A DNA stretch of 64,000 bases from Polychytrium aggregatum (GCF_025602895.1 NW_026516203.1:1302001-1366000), one strand, 5' to 3'. Numbered from the stretch's first letter, positions 15,916 through 26,872 are shown. Numbers and translations are program-made. The notes: generated by a model from the letters alone, not told the origin.

Positions 15916-18900
15916 TCAATTTTTCGATCCCGAGTTGCGTTGCACTTGTGCTTGGCAAAGGTCGATCAGTGTGTCCATTTCCGGAAGGTTGCGGTTGCGG
16001 CTGAGGAAGTCGTGGATATCTGCGAGTCCTCCATCCAAGAGTTCGGCCAGTGGTGCCCACGAGTCGTAAGATGGGTCGTATCCCTGCCAGCGGAGCAAGA
16101 ACTCGTGTCGATATCCAGGAAGTCGACGTCGTCGGTTGATCCTGTGTCCAATGATCGCTTCGAACACTGATTCGTCGTTGTGGTTGGGTCCGGGTTCATC
16201 AAACACAAGTTGGTCGGTCGATGGTGTGTTGTAGGGGACGAGGGCGGAAGCGGGGAGTTCGGTTGTAAATCGGAGGGTCCTCGGGAGTCGAAGTCGATAT
16301 CCAGTCGTTCCGATCTTCTCGATGATCTTGAAGGGTCCCAAGTACGGCATCCGCATCTTGGAGGGTGTGACGTCGTCCGTGCTGAAGTGATACGCGGTCG
16401 TGTCGATCAGGACTTGGTCGCCAATGTCGTAGCTGATATCGCGTCGATGTCGGTTGGCGTAGTACAGGGCCCGGTCCTGGGCCTTGCCGATGTTGTCCGA
16501 GACCAAGTCCAGAGTCGCTTGCATCTCCTCGATCGACTGTGCTGCAGGGTTGGACTCGGCGATGATGTCGGTGTTGGCAGGAGTGCGAGGATGCTGACCG
16601 TGCATCAGGAAGAAGGGCGAATGTCCAGTCGAAGCTGAGCTGTGTGAGTTGAGCGCGAACTGGATGTATGGCACTTGATCGATCCAGCGGGAGCCGAGGG
16701 CCAGAGTCGAACAGCGGATGGCCTCGGCGACGGTTGCCACAAAGCGTTCGACTTGTCCGGCGGCCTCGTGGTGGTGGGCAAAGGCGATCCGGAGTTCGGT
16801 CTTGAGCAGAGTGTTAAGTCCTGTCCAGAAGGCCGACCGGAAGCGTGTGTCGTGATCCGAGATGAAAGTGCCGGCGAGTCCAAAGTGCACAAAGACATCG
16901 CGGAAGTACTGGCGGGCGACGTCTTCGGCCGAGTCGGTCTTGTTGCCAGGAACCAGGACGACGTACTTGGTGAGGGAGTCGACAAAGATCGTGATCGAGT
17001 TGAAGGTGCGTCCCGAGAGTGAGTCCGTGACAGGCGGGAGTCCGAGGATGAAGTCGAGGGCGACAGTGTCCATCTTGCGGGTGGCCACAGGGATCCGGGA
17101 GAAGTGACCGTATGCTTGTTGTCGTCGGATCTTGGCTCGCTGGCAGATGTCGCAGTGCGAGACCCACTCGGCAATGTCCTTGGACATGGCGGGCCAGTAG
17201 TAGTGTGTCGAGATGGCCTTGTAGAGCGTGTTGGTGCCGGGGTGAGCTGCACAGACAGAGTCGTGGTGGTCCTTGATGATCGAGATGCGGAGGTCCTTGC
17301 CGGGGATGCAGATGCGGGTCGAGTCGAAGTAGAGAATCCCGTGTCGAAGTGAGAAGCGGTGCAGCTGTGCCTTCATCCACGGCTTGAGTCCGTCGGTCGA
17401 GTTGTCGCGGAGGACCGAGATCAGTGCTGACAGGATCGGGTCGGAGCTGTACTGAGTGCGGATGGTGTCCAAGAGATCGTCGGGCGAGGGTCCGAGGTTG
17501 ACAATCGCGTTGATGATCGAGACTTGGACGGCCTTGGAGATGGCTGTCGGTGTGCGCGAGAGCACGTCGGCGACCTTGTTCCACGAGCCGGGGATCCACT
17601 GGATCTCGAGGTCAAAGTCCAGCATCGTGTCGATGGCTCGCTGTTGGCGCTTGTTGAGGGTCTTGGAGTCGAGGATGTGCTTGAGCGCCTTCTGGTCGGT
17701 GTGGAGGAAGACTTTGCGGCCGACGAGGTAGTTCTTGAACTTGTCGAGGTGGCGGGTGATCGACAGCAGCTCGCCGTTGTAGGGCGAGTAGTTGAGTTCG
17801 GATCCGTGCAGTTTCTGCGAGTTGAAAGCGATGGGGCGCACCGTGCCGGATCCGTCCATGTCCTGCCCGATCCATCCACCAATCGATGCGCTTGACTCGG
17901 ACCAGTCGGTGAAGAGGTGAATGTCCTTGTCCGGGTTGACCATGTGCAGCGACTGAGGCGAGAGCAACTTGAGCTGCTCGAAGGCGGCGATGGCGTTGTC
18001 GTCCCAGACGACGGACTTGGTCGAGTTGGCGGAGCGGGTGGTGATCAGAGTCGAGAGTGGACCGGCGAGGGCAGCGTAGCCAGGGACAAAGCTCATGATG
18101 GTGTTGGTCAAGCCGAGGAAGCTGCGGAGTTCGTGTTCGGTCGTTGGTCGCGGGTAGTTCTTGATGGCGTCGATGCGCGAGGGATGCACTTGGATGCGTC
18201 CTTCGCCGATGATGAAGCCGAGATAGGTGACGGTCGAGTTGAAGAACGAACACTTCTCGGGTCGGATCTTGAAGCCGTGTCGGTGGATCTTGTCGAGGAC
18301 CAGTTCGATGTGGCGGATGTGCTGGTCCTCGTCCTCGGATGCGATCAGGATGTCGTCGATGTAGACGAACACAAAGTCGTCGATGAACTCGCGGAAGATG
18401 TCGTTCATCGCGGCTTGGAACACGGAGGGACTGTTGGCGAGGCCGAAGGGCATCACAAGCCACTCAAAGTGGCCGTACTTGGTCCTGAAGGCCGTCTTGG
18501 GGGTGTCGGCGTCGGCAATGCGGATCTGGTGGAATCCGCGTTGCAAGTCGAGCTTGGAGAAGACACGGCACTTGGACAGGCGGTCGATGATCTCGCGCAT
18601 GTTGGGCAGCGCGGTGCGGTCCTTGACGGTGATCTTGTTGAGGGCGCGGAAGTCAAAGACGAGTCGGAACTTGTCGCCCTGCTTGACCCAGAAGATCGGT
18701 GCGCCGAAGGGCGAGACGGACTTGCGGATGTGGCCGATCCGGAGCAATCGGTCGAGTTCGTCTTTGAGACGAGCGAGTTCTTCGGCCGACATTTGGTAGA
18801 GCGACGACCAGGTTGGCTTGGCAGAGTCGTCGAGTCGGATGTTCATGTCGATGCCGGGTCGGTGAGGCGGGAGTTCCTTGAGTTCGTTGAAGGCATCGCG

Positions 18901-19725
18901 GTACTTTGCGATGATGGATCGGTGTTCGGGGGTCAGTGGTTCGAGGACACGGGCAAGTTGGGCAACGGGGTCGTAGGGTTCAACAGCAACTGTATTCAAG
19001 TCACTGCTCAGAGTACAAACATACACGGCGCCGGGAGTCGAAGCCAGTGCGTTGATCTGCTGGGTCGACATGTGGTACTGGGATCGGAGTTCGAGGGTCG
19101 TGAGTGGCATTCCGGTGTCGGGTCGCGATGCCGTCCAAGTGTGGTGCTTCCCGTCGATCGAGAACTTGATTCGGTTGGAGGGCCAGTCGATCTCGGGGTT
19201 GGTCTGGTCGAGCCAGTTCTTGCCGAGGATAACGTCCCAGGTGAGTGGCGCGGTGAAGAGGTTGATGCGGGCGTGGTAGTCGTGGATGGTGAGGTCGACG
19301 GGATCGGTGACGGAGGACGGGAAGGACTTGCCGTTGGGCATCGTGACGGCGTTGGCGGTGGTCTTGGTTCGAAGGTCGAGGGTCGAGGCGAGGGTCTCGG
19401 AGATGTGCGAGTTGGTCGCACCAGGGTCGATGAGGACGGTGATCGGGGAGCCGTTGAGGGTGGCGTCGATCACAAGCAGTCCCTTGCCGTGGTTGGCGGC
19501 AATGCGGTGGGGTTCGTCGATGAGAGAGTTGATCAGGTGAGGTCCGGTGGCGAGAGTCAATAGTTCAGCGTCGGGGGTCGGAGTCGGATGGCGGCAACTC
19601 GCCGGGTCCTTCAGAGGTCGTAGTATCCAGGGGTTGCCGCCTCGTCGTTTCCCTGATCTTCGTAGAAGGTGGCCTGGTCGGCGGTCTCGACGATGGCGTT
19701 GATGCGGGGCTGGTTCAAGGGACAC
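15916..19725 (-). CDS. pol: Pol polyprotein of element D2
   Basis: A 1269-codon ORF with the same protease, RT (YIDD), RNase H, integrase and chromodomain order as element B and almost no differences from it. It could only be made by frameshifting from gag, and gag of this copy is itself disrupted near its start. The polyprotein is therefore probably not expressed normally although the ORF is intact. Confidence 0.9.
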   Translation of the reverse strand: MSLEPAPHQRHRRDRRPGHLLRRSGKRRGGNPWILRPLKDPASCRHPTPTPDAELLTLATGPHLINSLIDEPHRIAANHGKGLLVIDATLNGSPITVLIDPGATNSHISETLASTLDLRTKTTANAVTMPNGKSFPSSVTDPVDLTIHDYHARINLFTAPLTWDVILGKNWLDQTNPEIDWPSNRIKFSIDGKHHTWTASRPDTGMPLTTLELRSQYHMSTQQINALASTPGAVYVCTLSSDLNTVAVEPYDPVAQLARVLEPLTPEHRSIIAKYRDAFNELKELPPHRPGIDMNIRLDDSAKPTWSSLYQMSAEELARLKDELDRLLRIGHIRKSVSPFGAPIFWVKQGDKFRLVFDFRALNKITVKDRTALPNMREIIDRLSKCRVFSKLDLQRGFHQIRIADADTPKTAFRTKYGHFEWLVMPFGLANSPSVFQAAMNDIFREFIDDFVFVYIDDILIASEDEDQHIRHIELVLDKIHRHGFKIRPEKCSFFNSTVTYLGFIIGEGRIQVHPSRIDAIKNYPRPTTEHELRSFLGLTNTIMSFVPGYAALAGPLSTLITTRSANSTKSVVWDDNAIAAFEQLKLLSPQSLHMVNPDKDIHLFTDWSESSASIGGWIGQDMDGSGTVRPIAFNSQKLHGSELNYSPYNGELLSITRHLDKFKNYLVGRKVFLHTDQKALKHILDSKTLNKRQQRAIDTMLDFDLEIQWIPGSWNKVADVLSRTPTAISKAVQVSIINAIVNLGPSPDDLLDTIRTQYSSDPILSALISVLRDNSTDGLKPWMKAQLHRFSLRHGILYFDSTRICIPGKDLRISIIKDHHDSVCAAHPGTNTLYKAISTHYYWPAMSKDIAEWVSHCDICQRAKIRRQQAYGHFSRIPVATRKMDTVALDFILGLPPVTDSLSGRTFNSITIFVDSLTKYVVLVPGNKTDSAEDVARQYFRDVFVHFGLAGTFISDHDTRFRSAFWTGLNTLLKTELRIAFAHHHEAAGQVERFVATVAEAIRCSTLALGSRWIDQVPYIQFALNSHSSASTGHSPFFLMHGQHPRTPANTDIIAESNPAAQSIEEMQATLDLVSDNIGKAQDRALYYANRHRRDISYDIGDQVLIDTTAYHFSTDDVTPSKMRMPYLGPFKIIEKIGTTGYRLRLPRTLRFTTELPASALVPYNTPSTDQLVFDEPGPNHNDESVFEAIIGHRINRRRRLPGYRHEFLLRWQGYDPSYDSWAPLAELLDGGLADIHDFLSRNRNLPEMDTLIDLCQAQVQRNSGSKN
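19590..19653 (-). promoter_or_regulatory. Candidate -1 ribosomal frameshift signal, element D2
   Basis: GGGAAAC on the minus strand at 19647-19653, spacer 19642-19646, stem arms 19633-19641 and 19590-19598, unchanged from elements A and B. Confidence 0.7.
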
Positions 19726-20670
19726 TGCGAGGCGATGTGGCCGAACTTGCGGCAGCGGAAGCAGCCTCCGTTACGGCGGAGGTACTCCTTCTCGCGGTCG
19801 GTGAGCTTCTTGATCGGGCGCATGTCGACGTTGTCGAGGTCCATGGCGTTGGGGTCACGTGCGGGAGGCTGGGTCGGCTGGAAGGCGGGACGAGGAGGAC
19901 GGACCATTGGGCGGAACTGCGGCTGACCAGGTGGAGCGCGGAAGAGAGGAGGTCGCTGGAACTGGAGCTCGCGGAAGGGTTGATCGCGGAACTGAGTGCG
20001 AGCGGGCTGCTGCATCAGGGGTTGCGATTGACCCATAATGGACTCGTATCGCTCGGCGAGGGCCATGGCATCTTCGAGGGTGGCTGTGTTGGAGTCAAGC
20101 TTCCATTCGACTTCGATGCGCACCCTGTGCTTGAGCTTGGTGAGGTAGCGCTGCAGGTTCTGGCGGTTGTTGCTGAAGTGGGGCAGCTCGAGGAGGAGAT
20201 CGCGGAAGCGAGAGTTGAACTGCTCGACGGAGCCGGTGTGGCGCAGTGCTTCGAACTCATCCTCGGTGGTGCGCAGCGAGGTGGACGGAAGGAAGGTGTC
20301 GCGGACGAGGGACAGGACGGCGGCCGGGGTCAGGTTGTCGAGTTGCTTGCCCTGGGACCAGAGGCGCCACCAGGTCTTGGCCTTGCCCTTGAGGTTCATG
20401 GCGACGGTGGCGACAGCGGTGGCGTCATCGAGACTGTGGAAGGCAATGTACTCGGTCATTGAGAAGACAAACTCGTCAACGACAGCAGCCTTACGCTCGC
20501 CAGTGAAGGCGTCGGGGGAGCGGGATCTTGGGACGCTTGAAACCGGGAGGGACCGTGGGGAGATTCGGCTGGGCAGTCAGGGCGGAGAGGACCAGGGCGC
20601 GGTCCTCGAGCGATAGTTGTTCAAGGGCCTGGAGACAGGCATTGACGGCGGGATCGTCCGATGCTACCAT
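19611..20670 (-). pseudogene. gag: Gag of element D2, frameshifted
   Basis: Identical in layout to the 352-codon gag but one base longer. A run of four G in A and B is five G here (20514-20518), about 50 codons after the start. Translation from the normal ATG (20670) leaves the frame. The ORF that remains open starts at an internal Met (20459) and keeps 282 codons including the zinc knuckle. A sequencing or assembly error in the G run is possible. Confidence 0.85.
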
Positions 20671-21130
20671 GTCAGATCACGGGATCAAGAGGAGATCAAA
20701 AGAAAAAGATAGAGAAGGGCTTTATTGATCTTAGCGAGGCTAGGATCTAGAGTCAAGTGTGTCTGGGGTCGAAGGTGATGACCAGAAACATGAGCGGGCG
20801 AAGGCGGGCTATTTATCTGTCTGGCGGTCCCGGAGGCGAAGCCTGCCGCAGCGGGGGCGAAGCAGCGGAGGCGGTGGGACAGCAGCCAGGCACCAACGGC
20901 TAACCGGAGAAACATGTAAAAGTCTGACAAATGCTCGGTGGCTGACAAATGCGGGTGACACAGCGTCTGACTAATGCATGGTCGATGACAAATGCAGGGA
21001 ACACAGAGCGGCGTGTGAAACATGAGAGCAAGGAAAAAGGAAAGGCGTCGCAAGACAAAGGAAGAAGAAAGTGTGAGACGCAAACAGTGACACAAGTGCG
21101 ACGGTGCAGCCCAAAAACAAACGGATCTGT
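20670..21130 (-). repeat. Chimeric 5' LTR of element D2
   Basis: The first part at the gag edge is A/B type (GGAGATC). From about 20,700 onward it has the LTR C variants (GGGCTTTATT, GGCACCAACGG) and the same eroded outer end as LTR C at 7100-7111. The 3' LTR of the same element is pure A/B type, so the two LTRs do not share one origin. The crossover lies near 20,693-20,718. Confidence 0.8.
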
Positions 21131-22815
21131 AGTATTCCCCAATTCTGCCCAAACAAAAATTCTCTACCATTTTTACTTCTCCACGATCAATCGTCGATAG
21201 ACGCGGTGATCTATGTTTTTTTCAAATTTCGACTTTGCCATTGCTTTTCGATCTGGACAAATGCATGCCAAGGCAGATGCCCTTTCCCGACGCGCCGAGC
21301 ACGGTCTTGAGGTGGGAGGGGACGTCGGCCGACTTGAACGGCGACTTCTGCGACCGGAGCAGCTCCCCGCCAACGCCGCACTCACGGCGGACGACGAAGA
21401 GAGCGATGCCCACTTCCCTAACGCTCCCGATGACGACGATGCGGACCTAGACGAGGATACAGGCCATGAAGGCAATAGGCAATCCGGGCAACCCTCACCC
21501 AAGAAGAATGTAGAGACTCCTCAATGAGTATCATGCCAACCCACTCGCCGGTCCTTTCGGAATCTCGAAGACGTACAAGCTCCTCTTAAGTGATCACCGT
21601 TGGCCAGACATGAAGCGAATGGTTGCAGACTACGTTAAGTCTTGCGATGTTTGCGCTCGCTCCAAGACCCCGCGCCATGCCCCTCACGGACTGCTGAACC
21701 CGCTACCGGTGCCTGCGCGACCATGGGGGTCGGTCTCAATGGACTCTGTGACTGATCTGCCAACCATCAAGGGCCTGGATTCTATCATGGTAATGGTGTG
21801 CCGTCTCACCAAGATGGCGCACTTCGTGCCTTGTACTAAAACTACGACGGCGCAACAAGCGGCAAACATCGTGGTCAAGGAGCTCGTTCGTCTCCATGGA
21901 CTCTCAGACAACATTTTGTCGGATCGTGGCCCACAGTTTGCCTCGCGCTTCTGAAAGCGTCTGTTCGAGCTCCTTGGGACATCGACAAACTTGTCAACTG
22001 CTTTCCACACACAGTCGAACGGCCAGACGGAGAGGGTAAATCAGATCATGGAGCAATACCTCCGCTGTTACGTATCGTACCAGCAGGACAACTGGCTCGA
22101 CCTCCTCCCCCTGGCCGAGTTCGCATACAACAATGCGTCCCACGAGTCCTCAGGCATGTCGCCATTCGTGGCTAACTACGGTTTCCACCCAAGGTTCTCT
22201 GTTCTCCAGCCATCAACGCCTGTCAACCCTGCGGCTGAGGAGCATGTCCAACTCCTCGAAGACACCCGGTCGTTGCTTGTGGCCAACCTCGAAGCTGCTC
22301 GCGAGAGACAAACACGATGCGTGGATGCCAATCGAGAGGAAAGCCCGATCAACGCCCCAGGGGACTTGGTTTGGCTCATGCATGCCAATATCAAAACTAC
22401 TCGTCCCTCCGAGAAGCTGGATTACCGGCGTATTGGCCCGTATACCATTAAGCGAAAGGTAAACGAGGTGGCCTATGAATTGGACCTTCCATCGCACTTC
22501 CGCTTACATCCGGTGTTTCACGTCTCGCTCCTCGAGCCGCATAATAGGTCCACATTACCGAACCGAGTCGCTCCGCCACCACCTCCGGTTGAGGTAGAAG
22601 TCAATGTCGAGTACGGGGTGAAGGAATTCCTCGATTCGAAGACATTTGGCCGTGCCGATATGAAGTACCTCGTCTCGTGGAAAGGGTATTCAATGTCCGA
22701 CGCGACGTGGGAACCATTGTCAAATTTGGTCAACGCACCAGAGACTATACGCGATTTCCACGCACGGTACCCAACCAAGCCGAAACCCTCCCAGCTGCAA
22801 CGTATTCTGGGGTGA
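21131..22815 (+). pseudogene. Family 3 Ty3-like pol, copy 2, uninterrupted
   Basis: From the end of RNase H through integrase to a C-terminal chromodomain (DMKYLVSWKGYSMSDATWEPLSN). It shares with copy 1 the stops where Gln and Trp are expected near 21,195-21,215 and the TGA in FW(stop)KRL near 21,952. It is thus a dead copy related to copy 1 by duplication or allelism. The two differ at a handful of sites, including MDSVTD versus MDFVTD and a small indel near 21,487. The segment 21991-22815 is an uninterrupted 274-codon ORF from the end of the integrase core to the chromodomain. Confidence 0.87.
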
Positions 22816-22823
22816 GGGGAGAG

Positions 22824-23077
22824 TGATGTGACGGCCGGCACGCCGCCATCAGTACGCAACCTGCCGACACCCCGTCCTCTTGCTGGGCTGGCCGTATAAA
22901 AGGGCAGCACGCCCTCCCCGGGATAGGCCCAGCAAGAGGTGTCGTATGTTTCCATCCGCCTGAATATACTTCTCCCCCAAGACGCAGATCCGTCCCAGCT
23001 CGTGATCCGTCAGTTTCACCCCATAATTTCCTCCCTCTCTCCAATTCATTACGTTCCCTTCGGAACGCCTACGATCA
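22824..23077 (+). repeat. Probable 3' LTR of family 3
   Basis: Follows the purine-rich GAGGGGAGAG after the pol stop. A start at TGAT (22824) and an end at ATCA (23077) would give TGAT/ATCA ends; the right end is uncertain. It contains a TATA box (GTATAAAAG, 22894-22902) flanked by a perfect 13-bp inverted repeat, CCTCTTGCTGGGC at 22876-22888 and its complement at 22927-22939. Confidence 0.55.
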
Positions 23078-23583
23078 CTAATCGATCATGTTCCGCTCCT
23101 CCCGTACGTTACCATACCATGAGCGTTGATGTTATTACCACATTCCGTTCAATAACTAAGCTTGCTTTGAGGCCCAGCTGTTACTCCTAGTAATTCATAA
23201 TTCTCCGTGCCGATGCCACCATTTATACAATGTCAGAGGAAAACCCTCACCAATATCCTCCCGGCTCTTGGGGATTGAAAGGTGTCAGCCATAGATCGCT
23301 CGCAAAATATACTTGTCAACCTTCCTAACTTCTATGAAAGGTTTGACGATCCCACAATCTTTTCGTTTCATTCTCTCCGAGCCCTTTTTATATCGGAGTC
23401 ATATATGTATTTTCGTGAACGACCTGTCTGAAGCCATAGTATCAGCATGACTATGGTAATTGGAGGATTCATATCAATGAATTCTAGGCCAGGTGCACAT
23501 CCCAGGCGCAATCCTGCTACTATAGAACCAGTAACTCCTTGAGAACGATTGAACAGTGATCCCGACATGTCCCCCTCATTGTT
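23078..23583. other. Intergenic, no gene seen
   Basis: AT-richer sequence between the LTR and repeat R1. No ORF with recognisable similarity, no RNA gene and no clear repeat. Confidence 0.5.
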
Positions 23584-23917
23584 CCACTCGCCCGGGCGGA
23601 CAGGCCATGGGATTGCATTCAGTCTTGGTTGGTGATCGAGTGGCATGGCTGGTTTCGGGCGCTTGGGCTTGAATACACCAGGCTGATGTCCTGCGGCGAC
23701 GATGTACTGGCATGGATGTCGCAATGCGGGAGTGTGGTGCATGCATTGGGCTCTATGGACAGCCCCCACGGCTTCTCGATGTCAGAGCGGACGGCTTGGG
23801 CGGGCCGCTTGGCTTTCAGGCATTGTGCACAATGTTTGGACATGGAAGAGGTCGGTGGGTGTGTACTCAAGACCAGAAATCAACGACAACCCTGGCCCAC
23901 AACACGGCGTCCGGTTT
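23584..23917 (-). repeat. Dispersed repeat R1 with CxxC micro-ORF
   Basis: A 334-bp unit present again in inverted orientation as R2 (27142-27475) with about two differences. Read on the minus strand it has the common 5' block (CCAGG...TTTCTGG...GAGTACACACCC) and then an ATG at 23843 opening a 74-codon ORF (to 23619). The ORF begins MSKHCAQCLKAKR and contains DIEKPWG. The left half also holds an inverted echo of the GAATACACC block. Confidence 0.75.
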
Positions 23918-24075
23918 GATTTCAGGTCCACCGTATACTTGGACTCAATCTATCTCAGCACATCCAAAAAGTGATGTGGCTTCCGGAGACTCGGGAACAT
24001 ATATTGAACCAACCTCATGTTTTGTGCAGATGCCGATAAAACGCTGCGTCTCGAAACTTTTTGATATTCATTTCG
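23918..24075. other. Short intergenic stretch downstream of the Rab escort gene
   Basis: Convergent side of the Rab escort gene; it should hold its 3' untranslated end. No distinctive motif seen. Confidence 0.4.
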
Positions 24076-26872
24076 TCAGTCCGATTCATCCTCCGGATTT
24101 GGGAGGGGTGGCAGGAACGACTCGTCGGGATAGAGCTTCTGGAAGATTGAAGCAGCGTTCTCTGGAGCACTTTCTAAGCTGAAATGATCAAAATGGTTGC
24201 CAACCACGACGACTCGATCATCTACCCAGCTTTCGAAGCCGGGATACACGTACTCCTGGAAATACAGTGACAGCAGTGGGGTCGCTGATGGAGGCAAATG
24301 GCCCTCGGAATCTTGAAGCAGTTACGATCCCAGTCAATCGATTATGCCATTCGCGATTATCATTATCAAACTTAACCCTTGTACAGCTGTGTGTCCTCGC
24401 TCGACGAGCGATGTGCACTCGAATCCCAGTTTCAACAGCAATTGACAAAATTCCCACGACATTAAGCCAATCAACCAACCTGCCAAAGCTGGAGACGCTT
24501 GCAATAGGGTCGTCACGCAGTTTTCGAGGTCTTGAGTGGCAGTTCCGGTCGCTTTTGTGATAAGGTATACAACGTCTGTGGACATTGCCTATCAGCGATA
24601 GAAATCCTGACGGTCTTAGGTCATCCTATGACTGAGTTCGGCATTACTCCTCTCACTTACAGTATGGCTGTGGGGCGGCACCGGTATCGAAGCTTTGCTG
24701 GATTACTGATATACTGTTGGCGTTTCCAATGCTGTTGCGCGGAAATGCAATCGAGAGAAGGGACTGCGGTGGCCGAATGGAATGCTTCACAATAACCACT
24801 GCTCTTGAGTAGAGCTCGGGTCTGGGTCAAGAAAGTGGACCAGTTAGCTCACGAGTCAAAATATTTTGGCCAGCCTGGTTCAAACACTGTCAGCCTTTTG
24901 CATTGCAGACCAAGCGCATAATTGGCAAATTGTAAAGTTCGTACTGTCGAGTGTCGGATGCTTGCAGATACTCTGGAGAAGCAATCAAGCTGGACGAGTT
25001 ATATGTTGAGCCGTTGATGGCCACTGACACCCTCTCAGTCGTCTTCGCGAACTCGACTCGTTCCACCTGTTGCTGTAGCATGTATATTCCTCCGTAGACA
25101 GCCGAGAGCCTTGAGATAATTTTCAGGCAGCGTCAGTAGGTTATGAGAAACATCGTCTCTATTCGAGTCGCAGCACTTGCTGCTAACCTGCAAAATGCCT
25201 GGCAGAGTTCGGATCCTGCACCATAGAGACAACTGAGGAAAGGTGTCTTTCCGAATCGACCGACTGAACGTAGATACAGCTGAATCTGACGAAGAGCGGC
25301 CCCGGTGGAGACTATAGCGGCAGAATGACTTAGAATACGTCAAAGTGTAAGGAATTGGATTGTCAAAGACATCAATCTGTCGTAAAGGTAGTTTATACAC
25401 TTGCTTACCCGTGTCGATCTGGTCGGTATTATGAACCCCAGCAAGGACATACAGGATAGACTTGAGCTTCTCATTGAACTTTTGGCTTTCGAGGTAATCG
25501 GCCAGCAGCGTATCTTCGATCTCTGTGGTATGGAAATGTGAAGCGGTTCGGGTTACACACGATGAAGTATCAAGTTTGTCCTAGCCAAGGCAAATTTGTC
25601 TCCAGAGTGCAGGTTGAGGACAGATAGCATCGTACTTGCATTCTTGAAAAGCACGGATGGCAGCCTTTTGACCGTCGGTCATACCTGTCAAGCCGTCAAG
25701 GCCACTCTCGTAGTTCAGCGCCATGGTCAAGAACTTCATGAGGCGTCGCTTGTCGAGAAGACTAACCTTGTCGTTCGAAAAAATATCCTCTTTTGCTCCA
25801 GGCATCTGGAAGAAAAAAATCAAGTCCGCCAGTGGCGCATTGATAGATCGCCGGTGACCAAAGCACGCATGGGCACAATCAATGCATACGATGCTCGGAT
25901 CAGTATCATTCCAGTCGAGGCAGCATATCCAGTCCATAGCACGGCTCCAGTCCATAGCACGGTCTCGGCTCCCAGCACGATCCCAGACTCCTGCTGCCCA
26001 ACCTGCCTGTTCCAATACACCATCGAAGATGTAGACTTCTTCGAGAGCCTTGAATTCCAAGTACCGGCCGACACCTGATGAAATCAGTAACTCGACAACG
26101 GGTCCACTGCTGAGAATGGCTTTTGGCGACAGTTCGATGTTGAATCTCCGGTGGTTGCTGAGGACATCGAGTAGGGCGGCGATGCAGTTCTCGCTGTCGG
26201 TTCTGTCCTCGACCAATGGTCCAGCGGACTTCACGTTGTCGAGGGCTACTCGAAGGGCCTCATGGCCAGGGTCAAAGAGAGACTGAAAGGAAATAGGCGC
26301 CGAACCGTTGATCGATTGCTGTGAGTCAAGCGCCCCGACCAATAGCCTGGATTCAAACTCTTCCGCCTGAGGCTGGGGCTCTATGTGCACATAGGCCTCG
26401 AGGTTGCAATAAGGTGTGCCTTCTGGGTAGTTGGAGATTCCAAAACCAGAGCAAAATCCCTGCTGTAAATATCTATGCCGGAATCTGAACTTAACAAGAC
26501 AGGAGCGCTGTCATGCACAGCCATGACAGCAGCGTCATGCCGTACAGCCACCAATTGTCTACCTTTGGATGTCTGGGCAGATAAGTGCTCAATGAATTCT
26601 TTGAGATTGAGGGAGGCATGGCCCTCGCCGTAAAATGGGTTGCTGTCGATATGAAGAACGCTTCTTCCAGCGCGGCCAATCGCACTAGAGCACAAACAGG
26701 GTGCGAACGCTCATCAGTGGGTCTGTCGGCGAACCGCAATGAGAAGCAGGAAGCCAAGACGGCCATGCAACCCCCATCGCAGTCCGGATACCGTAACATA
26801 CCCCGCCAGCATCGACTGAACCAGCCCAGTGCCGAGGATGATGACGTCGAATTCGTGCGAAATCGGGTCCAT
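24076..26872 (-). CDS. MRS6: Rab escort protein / Rab GDI superfamily (CHM, yeast Mrs6 type), multi-exon
   Basis: Presents newly made Rab GTPases to geranylgeranyltransferase II. Exon 1 (26802-26872) encodes MDPISHEFDVIILGTGLVQS, the FAD-like GDI signature. It splices in phase into exon 2 (from 26684), which has GRSVLHIDSNPFYGEGHASLN. Downstream are LSPKAILSSGPVVELLISSGVGRYLEFKAL, KEDIFSNDKVSLLDKRRLMKFL (about 25,600-26,390, interrupted by an in-frame intron near 25,807-26,003), YLESQKFNEKLKSILY, GRFGKTPFLSCLYGAGSEL and LSAVYGGIYML (25,050-25,320). The last exon (24076-24297) ends FQKLYPDESFLPPLPNPED, the Rab escort C-terminus rather than a GDI one. At least seven exons; the junctions near 26,400, 24,600-24,890 and 24,300 are not resolved. 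The in-frame intron carries imperfect tandem copies of CAGTCCATAGCACGG. Symbol by yeast orthology. Confidence 0.85.

Larger units (their letters stand above)
15416..21130 (-). mobile_element. Family 1 element D2, gag frameshifted, 5' LTR chimeric
   Basis: A nearly complete minus-strand element inserted in pol of D1 after CTCGT (15411-15415). The 3' LTR (15416-15881) and pol match B closely. Gag has a one-base insertion. The 5' LTR switches to the LTR C variant within its first ~50 bp, and the expected right-hand CTCGT plus the remainder of D1 are absent. The right flank is instead family 3 pol copy 2. Confidence 0.9.

Noticed and set aside
25806-26003. Continuous reading of the Rab escort ORF through 25,807-26,003 as an extra protein domain
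   Set aside because: The stretch begins with GTTGGG, ends with a pyrimidine tract plus CAG, consists of DNA tandem repeats, and removing it restores a collinear Rab escort sequence; it is an in-frame intron.
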